Source of the DNA: Deltaproteobacteria bacterium | GTDB lineage: Bacteria; Desulfobacterota; Desulfarculia; Adiutricales; JAGVGV01 | Assembly: GCA_015233515.1 (NCBI GenBank) | Contig: JADFXS010000001.1 | Coordinates: 1-64,000 of the forward strand | Reading direction: 5' to 3' | DNA length: 64,000 bases | In this document: piece by piece, positions 17,502-25,610 of the stretch | How positions within the stretch are numbered: the stretch's first letter is position 1 | Layout of the letters: each line of letters starts with the position of its first letter | Program-made: the position numbers and the translations under genes | The notes under the pieces: generated by a model | Seen by the model: the letters and a program-made list of their open reading frames with translations, nothing else | Database searches by the model: none | What the model was told of the DNA's origin: nothing

Positions 17502-18596
17502 ATGAAAGAGCCCGATAAACCTGCGGCGATCACCCGACTTACGTGGTTTGAGAAAAATCCCAAAAAAACGTGGCTGATCATTTTCGTATTGATTTTACTT
17601 TTTACTGAAGCCGCTTTACGGATTATCAATCCGCCTATTTTTATCTTCTTGACTGATTTTTCGAAAATTTTTGATGTTCACCCCCGGTGGATTTCCGATC
17701 TGAAACCTAATTCCACCGCCCATATTGTTCTTGATAAACCGCCATTGAATTTTTTGGTGACTATCAATAAATTCGGATTTCGTGATTACGACCGGCCGGT
17801 GGATCATTACCCCGGAATGGATGTCGAATCCCTGCCCAAGGATAAGTGGTCTTTTATCCACGCCATCGGCGATTCTTTCACCATGGGTTGGGGGGGCAAT
17901 TATGAAGCCTCATACCCGGCGATACTTAACTCCATGCTATCCGGGGTTCAAGTCCTGAATCTCGGTGTGCCGGGATTCGGAACTATCGGCGCTACTGAAA
18001 AATCCCTTGCTCTCTGGGACAAGTTTCCTGCCAGCCAAGTTATTTATTTTTTCTGCGATAATGACCCGGACGACGACGCCAAAAGCATAACTAATTTGGA
18101 ATATTACTTGAAATACTTTTCGTACCGGCTGCGTTCCCATTCATATCTGGGATCTTTGCCGTATATTATAAAATGGTATTTTTATTACAAAAACAGCAGT
18201 AAGGTCTTCGATTACGACGAAGAATACCATGGATTGCGGCATTCTGCCTTACCTCCCGACGCCGTAATGAAAATCCCCTCCCTCGACCTGCCGGCCGATT
18301 CATCCACGGCCGCTGAGGAGAACATGACCAGAATTAAAAATTCTGTGGCATATCTTGAGAAATATCATGATTTTGTGAAGAAAAACGGCGCCCGTCTCGT
18401 GGTAATTGCGCTTGATTCCCCACGGGCCCGGATTTTTCGCGAACAGTGCCTGACTCTTGGGATAGAAGTAGTGATTTTTAAAATTCCCGAGGGGGCTGTG
18501 ATGAGGGGAGAAGGCCACCTAAACGAATTTGGGAATTATATCGTAGCTTCGATGGTGGCGAGGATGATAAAAAACGACTTTCACCCCTCAAGATAG
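17502..18596 (+). CDS. Membrane-anchored SGNH/GDSL hydrolase
   Basis: 364 residues. One N-terminal membrane helix (about 22-40, TWLIIFVLILLFTEAALRI) anchors a periplasmic hydrolase domain. Block I is GDSFTMGWG with nucleophile S125; LGVPGFGT supplies the glycine of block II; CDNDPDDD replaces the usual GxND region; GEGHLNEFGN near the C-terminus carries the catalytic histidine. The family removes or transfers acyl groups on glycans, often on exported polysaccharide. It lies 2 kb from the carbamoyltransferase cassette, which frequently includes such an enzyme, but behind its own consensus promoter. The stop codon abuts a family C repeat. Confidence 0.85.
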   Translation: MKEPDKPAAITRLTWFEKNPKKTWLIIFVLILLFTEAALRIINPPIFIFLTDFSKIFDVHPRWISDLKPNSTAHIVLDKPPLNFLVTINKFGFRDYDRPVDHYPGMDVESLPKDKWSFIHAIGDSFTMGWGGNYEASYPAILNSMLSGVQVLNLGVPGFGTIGATEKSLALWDKFPASQVIYFFCDNDPDDDAKSITNLEYYLKYFSYRLRSHSYLGSLPYIIKWYFYYKNSSKVFDYDEEYHGLRHSALPPDAVMKIPSLDLPADSSTAAEENMTRIKNSVAYLEKYHDFVKKNGARLVVIALDSPRARIFREQCLTLGIEVVIFKIPEGAVMRGEGHLNEFGNYIVASMVARMIKNDFHPSR

Positions 18597-18807
18597 TTAT
18601 AGCGATTCTCGAAAGTTTTTTCAAAATAGTGTGGTCTAAATTTCCTTTCCTCCGCTTTTTTCCATCAGCCACAATGTCTGTCATTTCGACCGAAGGGAGA
18701 AATCTCATTAAATTTGCTGGTGTTAGAGATTTCTCGTCGCGGCCTGCGGCCGCTCCGTCGAAATGACAACGGTGCTTCAAAACGAAGAAACTTTCGAGAG
18801 CTATTAT
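18597..18807 (+). repeat. Family C palindromic element (MITE-like)
   Basis: Outer inverted ends ATAGCGATTCTCGAAAGTTT and the complement of AAACTTTCGAGAGCTATTAT. Inner inverted pair GTCATTTCGACCGAAGGGAG / CTCCGTCGAAATGAC, with GAGAAATCTC and GAGATTTCTC between. A second full copy is at 28897 and a core-only copy at 23078. It begins directly after the SGNH stop codon. Confidence 0.85.
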
Positions 18808-18902
18808 ATTTACTCGCCATGACTTTTGGGGGCGCCTGATATACTCGGAACACGATAGCAAAGTTTTTTTCCTTCCGCGTCGGTCAATACCGACGTTGGT
18901 CA

Positions 18903-20306
18903 TCAGTTTCTTTTGAGCCGCTTACTCAAAGCCTGATGGCTCAATCCCAGCATTTGGGCCGCCAGGTGTTGGTTGTTTCCGGTCCGACGCATGGCCTCGT
19001 CGATGAGGGTATTCCCGGCTTCCTTCAGTGTCGGCAGGCGGAGCAGATTAGCCGCCCAGGAAGATCCATCGACCGAAACATTATCCATTTTTGATTCGCT
19101 TTGGCCGCGAATGGCCTCCTGAAAAGCTTCCAGGGAGAGTATGCCGCTTCGGTGTCGACCTACGGCATCATAGACCATGGCCTTTAACTCCCGGATGTTA
19201 CCGGGAAAAGGATAGTTTTTCAGAAGGACGGGCAGTTGTATGGGATAGGTCGGGCGCTTTTTTCCGAATTCTGTCGCGGCTTCTTCCAAGAAATAATCCA
19301 GAAGCAAAGGCAAATCACCGGGACGTTCGCGTAAAGGGGGGACGCGGACCAGATGGGTTCTTAGGCGGTAGTATAAATCACTGCGGAAGGCGCCTGACTT
19401 GATCATGACCGTCAAGTCTCGATTAGTGGCCACAATAATCCGGGCATCAGTGGGTTTGGACAGGTCTGAGCCCAATGGGTAATACTCGCGTTCTTGGAGT
19501 AGGCGGAGGAGTTTGACCTGAGAAGTTTCGTTCAGATCGCCGATTTCATCAAGGAAGAGGGTTCCGGCGGCGGCTTGTTCGATGAGGCCCGGTCTGGACT
19601 GGAGAGCGCCGGTAAAGGCCCCTTTCCGGTGACCAAATAGGGTATCGGCGAATAATTGATCGTCCAGACCGGCCACATTCACGGCGACAAACCGCCCGGA
19701 ACGACAAGACAGTTGATGGATGGCTCCGGCGATGAGTTCCTTGCCGACGCCGGTTTCGCCGCAAATCAGGACCGGTTGTCGGCTGGAGGCCACGGCTTCG
19801 CAATATTTGAAGACGGCGATTAGTCCGGGGTCTGAAGTTCGTAACTCCATGAAAGCTTCCGGATTTTTCAAGCGGCGGCTTAAAAGGCTGTCTTTGAGTT
19901 GGGCGTATTCCCGGCGTAAAGCAGAAACTTCCAAGGCCTTGAGCACGCTGGCTTCCAAACGATGTCTGTCAAAGGGTTTGACCAGGTAATCATAAGCGCC
20001 GTGACGCATGCATCTGACCGCGGCTTCCAGGTCGTCAACTCCGGTGACCATGATGGTTGGAAGATCGCCCAAGTCGGTTTTGATCCGTTCTAATATCTCT
20101 TCACCACTGATTTGAGGCAGCAGCAAGTCCAGCAGGACTATTTCCACCGGCTGTCGCTTCAGGATATCCAGGGCTTCACAGCCGTTCACGGCGGTGATCA
20201 CATTGTTCAAACCCATGGTAAGAAGGGCCACCTTGGCGCTATTCAAGGCGTGAGGCTCGTCATCCACGATGAGAATGGGATGCGGAGGATGGCGTGATAT
20301 GGTCAA
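18903..20306 (-). CDS. Sigma-54-dependent response regulator (NtrC type)
   Basis: 467 residues from TTG 20306, which has GGAG nine bases upstream; the frame is open to 20480 but the extra part is not family-like. A receiver domain (1-125) has the acidic pair D15/D16 and the phospho-acceptor D60 in VLLDLLLP. The AAA+ domain has Walker A GETGVGKE, intact GAFTGA for sigma-54 contact and Walker B GTLFLDEIG. The C-terminal Fis-type helix-turn-helix ends LAAQMLGLSHQALSKRLKRN. It activates sigma-54 promoters on phosphorylation. No histidine kinase is adjacent (orphan). It is divergent from the EAL/GGDEF gene, with about 145 bp between starts. Confidence 0.9.
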   Translation of the reverse strand: MTISRHPPHPILIVDDEPHALNSAKVALLTMGLNNVITAVNGCEALDILKRQPVEIVLLDLLLPQISGEEILERIKTDLGDLPTIMVTGVDDLEAAVRCMRHGAYDYLVKPFDRHRLEASVLKALEVSALRREYAQLKDSLLSRRLKNPEAFMELRTSDPGLIAVFKYCEAVASSRQPVLICGETGVGKELIAGAIHQLSCRSGRFVAVNVAGLDDQLFADTLFGHRKGAFTGALQSRPGLIEQAAAGTLFLDEIGDLNETSQVKLLRLLQEREYYPLGSDLSKPTDARIIVATNRDLTVMIKSGAFRSDLYYRLRTHLVRVPPLRERPGDLPLLLDYFLEEAATEFGKKRPTYPIQLPVLLKNYPFPGNIRELKAMVYDAVGRHRSGILSLEAFQEAIRGQSESKMDNVSVDGSSWAANLLRLPTLKEAGNTLIDEAMRRTGNNQHLAAQMLGLSHQALSKRLKRN

Positions 20307-20451
20307 AGCAATGATCTCCGTTTCTAATGCTATCTGGTCGGACCAGATACTTGACTTACTATAACATAGGTTGAAGTTCATCCGCCGCCGTAACCTAAAT
20401 ATTGATCCCCTGATACATGTTTGTAACATGAGGTAAGTATGGTGCTTACCA

Positions 20452-22824
20452 GTGATTGTGGAAGTGATGATCGCCACCATGTTCGTCCCAACGTCTCATC
20501 GGGGGTTGCTCATGCAACTGGCAAATCCTGTAAATATAGGAAAAACAAATTTTCCAAGAAAAATAACTAATGGCAATATTGGGAGTCCTCGAAATGCAAA
20601 ATCCGAAGACCATCGAATACAAATTTCAATGAATACCGGTCCAATAGGCTTGATATATTTTTCTATCAGCAATTTTTTCATGTTCGAAAGGTTGTATGGG
20701 GAAAACCTCACCGGGTTGGTCGTTGATTCGATGCTCGATGCCCTTCACGATTGCTCCCATCAACACTTGCAGCCAGAGGAGATACTCCGGATAGACAAAC
20801 TCGAAAATGGCGGATTTTTAATCGTTTATAACGACACTGACGGCAATCTGGCCACCATGGCCGATTTGGCGATAACCTTGCGTCTGGCCGTCAGAGCTTT
20901 GCTCAACAAAGAGGTTGTGAAGCTCATCGGCCAGCACATGGAGATATCCACCGGATATTCCAAAATGGTTCTACGTGAAGAAGAAGTCAACCCGGCAAAC
21001 GCTTTTTATCAAGCGCTGTGTGACGCGCAGTTAGTAGCGGCCGGCGCCTTGGATCATTCCAAACTGCGTTTGATGGCCGAGTTCAGACGAATTGTGGATA
21101 AACCCAAGCTCACGACCGTGTACATGCCCATCATCGATTTACGCTCCGCTCGGGTTTTAGGGTGGGAAGCCTTGGCCAGAGGCCCTGTTGGAAGTCATTT
21201 CGCCTCTCCGACCGTCCTTTTCGACTACGCGGAGGAAGTAGGAACCTTATTCAGTCTGGAACGGGTTTGTCGCCAGCAAGCCATCCAATGCATAGGAAGC
21301 CTGGACCAAGGTCAGAAACTTTTTCTGAACATACACCCCAGGACTGTTGGAGATCCGACTTTCACGTCCGGCGAAACCATGCGGCTTTTGCAGGAACATG
21401 GGCTATCCCCGGAAAATGTTGTTTTCGAGGTGACCGAACGCCATCCCATCAAGGATTTTAATCTCTTTTTCCGCACATTGGATCATTATCGGTCCCAAGG
21501 CTATCAAGTGGCTATCGATGATGTGGGGGCTGGTTATGCCGGGCTTTGGGCCTTGGGCCAGCTAAAGCCCGATTATATAAAAATCGATATGTCCTTGGTC
21601 AGGGGAGTAGACACTAATCCTATTAATCATGCCATGATCGAGGCTATGGTTTCCATTGGAGATAGAATCGGCAGCAGCGTAATCGCGGAAGGCATAGAGA
21701 CGGAAACCGAGTTGTCCTGTCTGATGGACTTGGGAGTTCATCACGGGCAAGGTTTTTATTTCGGCAAACCGGCTAGTCCACGAACCATGCCCATCAAGCA
21801 ATTGCCGCCGCGATCGTCCCGTTATTCCGATGCATTATCACTAAGAGGACTATGTTCCATTCCCATAGGAGAATTGGTCGAGCCGGTCAACCGGGTTCCT
21901 CCGGATGAGAAAATATCTCATGTTCAACGAATGTTCGAGGCTTCGGTGGCCAACCCGATCAGCGCTGTGGTCGTAGTAAGGGATAATAAGCCCTTGGGCC
22001 TGGTCATGGGGCACGACCTCAATAAGCGGCTGGCCAAGCTTTATGGCGTGGCCCTGTATTATAATCGACCCATCACCACGCTCATGGATTCGGCGCCATT
22101 AATATTTGATGAGAGATCGCCATTGGAAACCGTGGCGGAAAAAGCCATGGCTCGAGAGAAATACAAAGTTTATGACCACATTTTAGTTATTCGCGGCTTG
22201 GAACTCCTAGGCGTCGTTTCCGTTCAGAAAATGCTGGATACCATGGCCAAAGCCCATGTGGAAATGGCTAAAGGCGCGAACCCTCTCACCGGTTTGCCGG
22301 GTAATCTGGCTATTGAGAGAGAAGTTGAGCGTCGAGCTGAAGCCGGTCTCAATACAAGTCTCATTTACGCCGATTTGGACAATTTCAAGGTTTACAATGA
22401 TACTTACGGTTTTGAGGCGGGTGATAAAATGATTTCCCTCTGCGCCAAGACATTGAATTGGGCCCTGAAACGTCACGGTGATAAAGACGGGTTTGTCGGG
22501 CATGTTGGTGGTGATGATTTTGTTCTTATGACATCTCCGGAGCGGGCCGAACGGGTTTGTTTGGGAATGGTTCGTGTATTTGGTCGCGTGGTCAAAACAA
22601 TGTTCAACCAGGATGACTGGGAACGAGGGTTTATTGAAGGGAAAGACCGTAGCGGCCAGGAAATGCGTTTTCCATTGACTTCAATATCCATGGCGATCGT
22701 GGACTGCCAGGGTGAGTTTAATTTGATCAAGTTAACCACTCGCGCGGCGGAGATGAAAAAATACGCTAAAAGTAAGCCCGGCAATAAATACGTCCGTGAT
22801 CGTAGGGGCTTTACCGGCTGTTGA
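20452..22824 (+). CDS. EAL-CBS-CBS-GGDEF c-di-GMP protein
   Basis: Up to 790 residues from GTG 20452; ATG 20512 and ATG 20632 are also possible, as recognisable sequence starts near the last. Order: an N-terminal degenerate GGDEF-like region (about 65-200), an EAL phosphodiesterase domain (220-450), two CBS repeats (about 475-600) and a C-terminal GGDEF domain (620-780). EAL residues are kept: EAL at 239-241, LFLNIHP, DDVGAGYAGL, KIDMSLVRG and AEGIET, so c-di-GMP hydrolysis is likely. The terminal domain reads GGDDF (686-690), a variant that may bind GTP rather than cyclise it. CBS pairs usually sense adenine nucleotides. No membrane helix. Confidence 0.88.
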   Translation: MIVEVMIATMFVPTSHRGLLMQLANPVNIGKTNFPRKITNGNIGSPRNAKSEDHRIQISMNTGPIGLIYFSISNFFMFERLYGENLTGLVVDSMLDALHDCSHQHLQPEEILRIDKLENGGFLIVYNDTDGNLATMADLAITLRLAVRALLNKEVVKLIGQHMEISTGYSKMVLREEEVNPANAFYQALCDAQLVAAGALDHSKLRLMAEFRRIVDKPKLTTVYMPIIDLRSARVLGWEALARGPVGSHFASPTVLFDYAEEVGTLFSLERVCRQQAIQCIGSLDQGQKLFLNIHPRTVGDPTFTSGETMRLLQEHGLSPENVVFEVTERHPIKDFNLFFRTLDHYRSQGYQVAIDDVGAGYAGLWALGQLKPDYIKIDMSLVRGVDTNPINHAMIEAMVSIGDRIGSSVIAEGIETETELSCLMDLGVHHGQGFYFGKPASPRTMPIKQLPPRSSRYSDALSLRGLCSIPIGELVEPVNRVPPDEKISHVQRMFEASVANPISAVVVVRDNKPLGLVMGHDLNKRLAKLYGVALYYNRPITTLMDSAPLIFDERSPLETVAEKAMAREKYKVYDHILVIRGLELLGVVSVQKMLDTMAKAHVEMAKGANPLTGLPGNLAIEREVERRAEAGLNTSLIYADLDNFKVYNDTYGFEAGDKMISLCAKTLNWALKRHGDKDGFVGHVGGDDFVLMTSPERAERVCLGMVRVFGRVVKTMFNQDDWERGFIEGKDRSGQEMRFPLTSISMAIVDCQGEFNLIKLTTRAAEMKKYAKSKPGNKYVRDRRGFTGC

Positions 22825-23583
22825 GCAGAAAAACCAGATCGCGCGCCAATTCCGTGAAAATACCGGCGAGCGTGTTCCCCGTTGGTTGTCGCGAGGTTAA
22901 TGAGCAAAAGCTAAAGTACTTTGGCTCCTGTCCAACATGGCTCGCGGCTCGCTGTGGGGAGCTTCAACGTTTCTTGGCGCCATAAGTCGTAGCCCAGACA
23001 CGGATCGGGTTTTCTTATGAAACAGCTTCTCGGGACTGTTTCAAATTGCTCTAACTTACCTCCCAACAGATCGTATAGTGTCATTTCGATGAGCGGCGCA
23101 CACTGCGAAGAGAAATCTCTAAGAACAGGATATCTTTACTGAAAACAACGAGGATTTCTCCTTTCGGTCGAAATGACAGTAAGCGGACGTTTTTTGGCGC
23201 CATAACCCATCACCCAGATTCGGGTCTGGTACTTCTAAGCTCTGCAAAATTCTTGAACTATGTCAAATAGTTTTGCTTATTTACTCTCGGATGATCATTC
23301 ATGTAGCTGAATTGTTCCTGGAGACTTGTTTCGAAATTAAGGTTTTGCTATGTAGCCAAACGACCCCTCCCTCGCTCCTGCTGTGGTTAGAAAGCCCCAC
23401 GCCTTTTGAGCCGAAGAAATTGTCGTGCAGTGATAAGGAATTAAAAAGTCTTCATGGCCGGATGGACGGTTAGAAACAAGATTAGTCAATACCTCTTGTT
23501 TTTGATTGATAATTTGTCAGGCATCTGTTAACATGCTTCAGTGACTATTGTTCTGTGGTCCTATTGCTGTTGATCTGCTGTTT
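22825..23583. other. Gene-free region with several repeats
   Basis: No convincing gene. It contains a weak family D unit near 22929-22968 (CATGG..GCTCGCTGTGGGGAGCTTCAA), two direct repeats of about 42 bp (22969-23010 and 23189-23230) sharing TTGGCGCCATAA and a CCCAGA..CGGG block, and the family C core between them. Confidence 0.6.
23078..23178 (+). repeat. Family C repeat, core only
   Basis: Carries the inner inverted pair TGTCATTTCGAT.. and ..TTTCGGTCGAAATGACA with AGAGAAATCTC and GGATTTCTCC, but not the outer CTCGAAAGTTT ends. It lies between the two direct repeats. Confidence 0.65.
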
Positions 23584-23601
23584 CTGGCATGATGGTTGCT
23601 A
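23584..23601 (+). promoter_or_regulatory. Sigma-54 promoter for the porin gene
   Basis: CTGGCATGATGGTTGCTA: GG at -24 and GC at -12 separated by 10 bases, matching YTGGCACGRNNNTTGCW at all fixed positions but one. Transcription from about 23611 would give a 215-base leader before the porin start. A TTGACA at 23642 with an AATAAT after 19 bases is a weaker alternative. Confidence 0.7.
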
Positions 23602-23827
23602 TTACTAGGCGAAGTGTAGAAGCGAAACAGTGGATTTCGGCTTGACAACGATGGATTTTATGTGTTAATAATTGCGACCGAGGATGAACTCGAATGATTT
23701 ACTTCTTTAGGGGAGGTGAGACCATCAGGGATTCCGGTTGAATCGAGAGTGGGGATTAGTGTTAACCGATTTAGATTTCGGTGTAATTGGGTGTTAATTA
23801 ATACTTGGGAAGTGGAGGAGAAACCAC

Positions 23828-25522
23828 ATGAAGAAAGTCTTTATTATTGCCTTGGCAGCGTTACTGGTCGTAGCTTTCAGCGCCCCGGTCATGGCTGCTT
23901 CCAAAGTCGACTTTTCTGGAACGTTTCGCGTGAGAGCGTTTTATAACAACAACTTCACGTTGAATGGCCAGGGAAGCTACGAAAGCAAGCGGTCTTATCT
24001 TGACCAGCGCATTGACATGAGCTTGAAGATCATGCCTACCGAGAACCTGACCTTGAACCTCGGTATGACCACCGGTGATAACGTGTGGGGCACCCAGGGC
24101 AAGAACCTCGATGCTACCCGCGCCAGCAACACTGCCGTTGGTACCAGCAATGAGACTTCTTTCGAACTGAAATATTTCTGGGCGACTATTAAGTCTCCTT
24201 TCGGCGTGTTTGACGTTGGCCGTATGCCCGGCCATGGCTCTCGTTTGGCCGATTTGGGCTGGACCGGTTCCGCTCTGGGTTATATGGAGCCTTTCGGTAA
24301 TGCTTACGAGCAGTTTGCCGACCGTATTTCCTATACCTACACCAGCGGCCCGCTGTCTGTGAATGCGTACTATGAGAAGAAGATGGAAAATGACGCCGGT
24401 AACGGTGAAGGCGCTCTGAACCTGGGCACCCGCAACACCATAGCCGACTCCGGAACTCGTTACTATGACAAAGACTGGGATGAAATCGCCATTACCCCGA
24501 CTTACAAGTTCGCCAATGGCGGCGTGAGCATGACTTTAGCTTACGACCAGATGAAAGCCCCCCAGGCCATGAATATGGGTAACTGGTGGGATTGGCCCAA
24601 CTGGGGTTCCCGTCTGTATCCGTTCTCTTCGCTGGCTAATTTAGTTTCTCTTACTCCGGCCGGCACCAACATTGGTAACACTCCCACCGGCGTTCAGGGT
24701 TACTACTGGATGTTCAACCCGGCCGTCGTGTTGAATTTCGGCCCGGTCGGTGTCCATGCTGAAATGATGTATAAGGGCGGCGGTGTGAAGTGGAAGAACT
24801 CTCCTGGCAAAACCGGTTCCACTGACCCGGTTACCGGCAAGGAAATCAAGGACAACGCCACTCTTAGCGGTTTCGGCGCTTACATTGACGCTACTTACAA
24901 TTTTGGCCCCGGCATTGTCGGTCTTTCTTACACCTACGTTTCCGGCGACAAAACTGTAACCGACTACAACTTTAACGGTATGGTCGACGTCGGCGGTGAC
25001 TTCGGTCCCCTGCTGATCACTTTCGACCGATGGATCAACCCCTGGCGTGACCATTCCATGGCCGGCGTTGGTTTAACCGCGGCTACGTCTCCTCTGACCG
25101 GCGGAGTTGGCTTCCCGACTGCTACCACCATCGCTGGTGGGGACTCCAACTTCTGGATGTTAATGGCTTGGGGTGACTATAGTGTAACTGAAGACCTGAT
25201 GTTACACGCCGCTTTGGGTTACATGCAGGTTAACGAAGCCGGCCGGAACCCCTGGGCTGGTGGACGCGCTGCTGGCACCGCGACCGGTTTTGCCGGACGG
25301 AACATTGACAAAAACTTCGGCACTGAGTTCGACGTCAGCGCCAGCTACAAGATCATGCCCAACCTGACCTACAAGTTGGATCTCGGCTACTTCTGGGCCG
25401 GCAACTACTTCAAGCAGGGCTGGGATTCAAGCGATCCGGCTATCGCTGGGACCAATTACACCAACGCAGCCAAGATCGGCAATGCTTACGCAGTCAAAAA
25501 TACTCTGACCTTGAAGTTCTAA
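23828..25522 (+). CDS. Outer-membrane porin
   Basis: 564 residues. A classical signal peptide (1-23, KKVFIIALAALLVVAFSAPVMA) is cut before ASKVDFSG. The rest is made of alternating amphipathic strands with many aromatic residues and Gly/Asn turns, and ends in TLTLKF with a terminal phenylalanine as outer-membrane barrels require. No conserved domain beyond a beta-barrel is visible; the substrate is unknown. GGAGGAG stands six bases before ATG 23828, and codon use is strongly biased, both signs of high expression. A sigma-54 promoter lies upstream, a strong terminator downstream, and a sigma-54 activator gene directly after it. Confidence 0.9.
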   Translation: MKKVFIIALAALLVVAFSAPVMAASKVDFSGTFRVRAFYNNNFTLNGQGSYESKRSYLDQRIDMSLKIMPTENLTLNLGMTTGDNVWGTQGKNLDATRASNTAVGTSNETSFELKYFWATIKSPFGVFDVGRMPGHGSRLADLGWTGSALGYMEPFGNAYEQFADRISYTYTSGPLSVNAYYEKKMENDAGNGEGALNLGTRNTIADSGTRYYDKDWDEIAITPTYKFANGGVSMTLAYDQMKAPQAMNMGNWWDWPNWGSRLYPFSSLANLVSLTPAGTNIGNTPTGVQGYYWMFNPAVVLNFGPVGVHAEMMYKGGGVKWKNSPGKTGSTDPVTGKEIKDNATLSGFGAYIDATYNFGPGIVGLSYTYVSGDKTVTDYNFNGMVDVGGDFGPLLITFDRWINPWRDHSMAGVGLTAATSPLTGGVGFPTATTIAGGDSNFWMLMAWGDYSVTEDLMLHAALGYMQVNEAGRNPWAGGRAAGTATGFAGRNIDKNFGTEFDVSASYKIMPNLTYKLDLGYFWAGNYFKQGWDSSDPAIAGTNYTNAAKIGNAYAVKNTLTLKF

Positions 25523-25569
25523 TCTGACATTATCGACGGCTTCTTAAGTCCGTCGCTCAATGCTCGACC

Positions 25570-25603
25570 GGCCCCGGCCTAATAAGCCGGGGCCGATTTT
25601 TTT
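25570..25603 (+). terminator. Rho-independent terminator of the porin gene
   Basis: GGCCCCGGC, loop CTAATAA, GCCGGGGCC: a perfect 9-bp stem followed by GATTTTTTT. It sits 48 bases after the porin stop and before the start chosen for the next gene. Confidence 0.93.
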
Positions 25604-25610
25604 GGGTCAT

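Noticed and set aside
25560..25610. Earlier start for the NifA-like gene
   Set aside because: It would place the perfect porin terminator inside the coding region.
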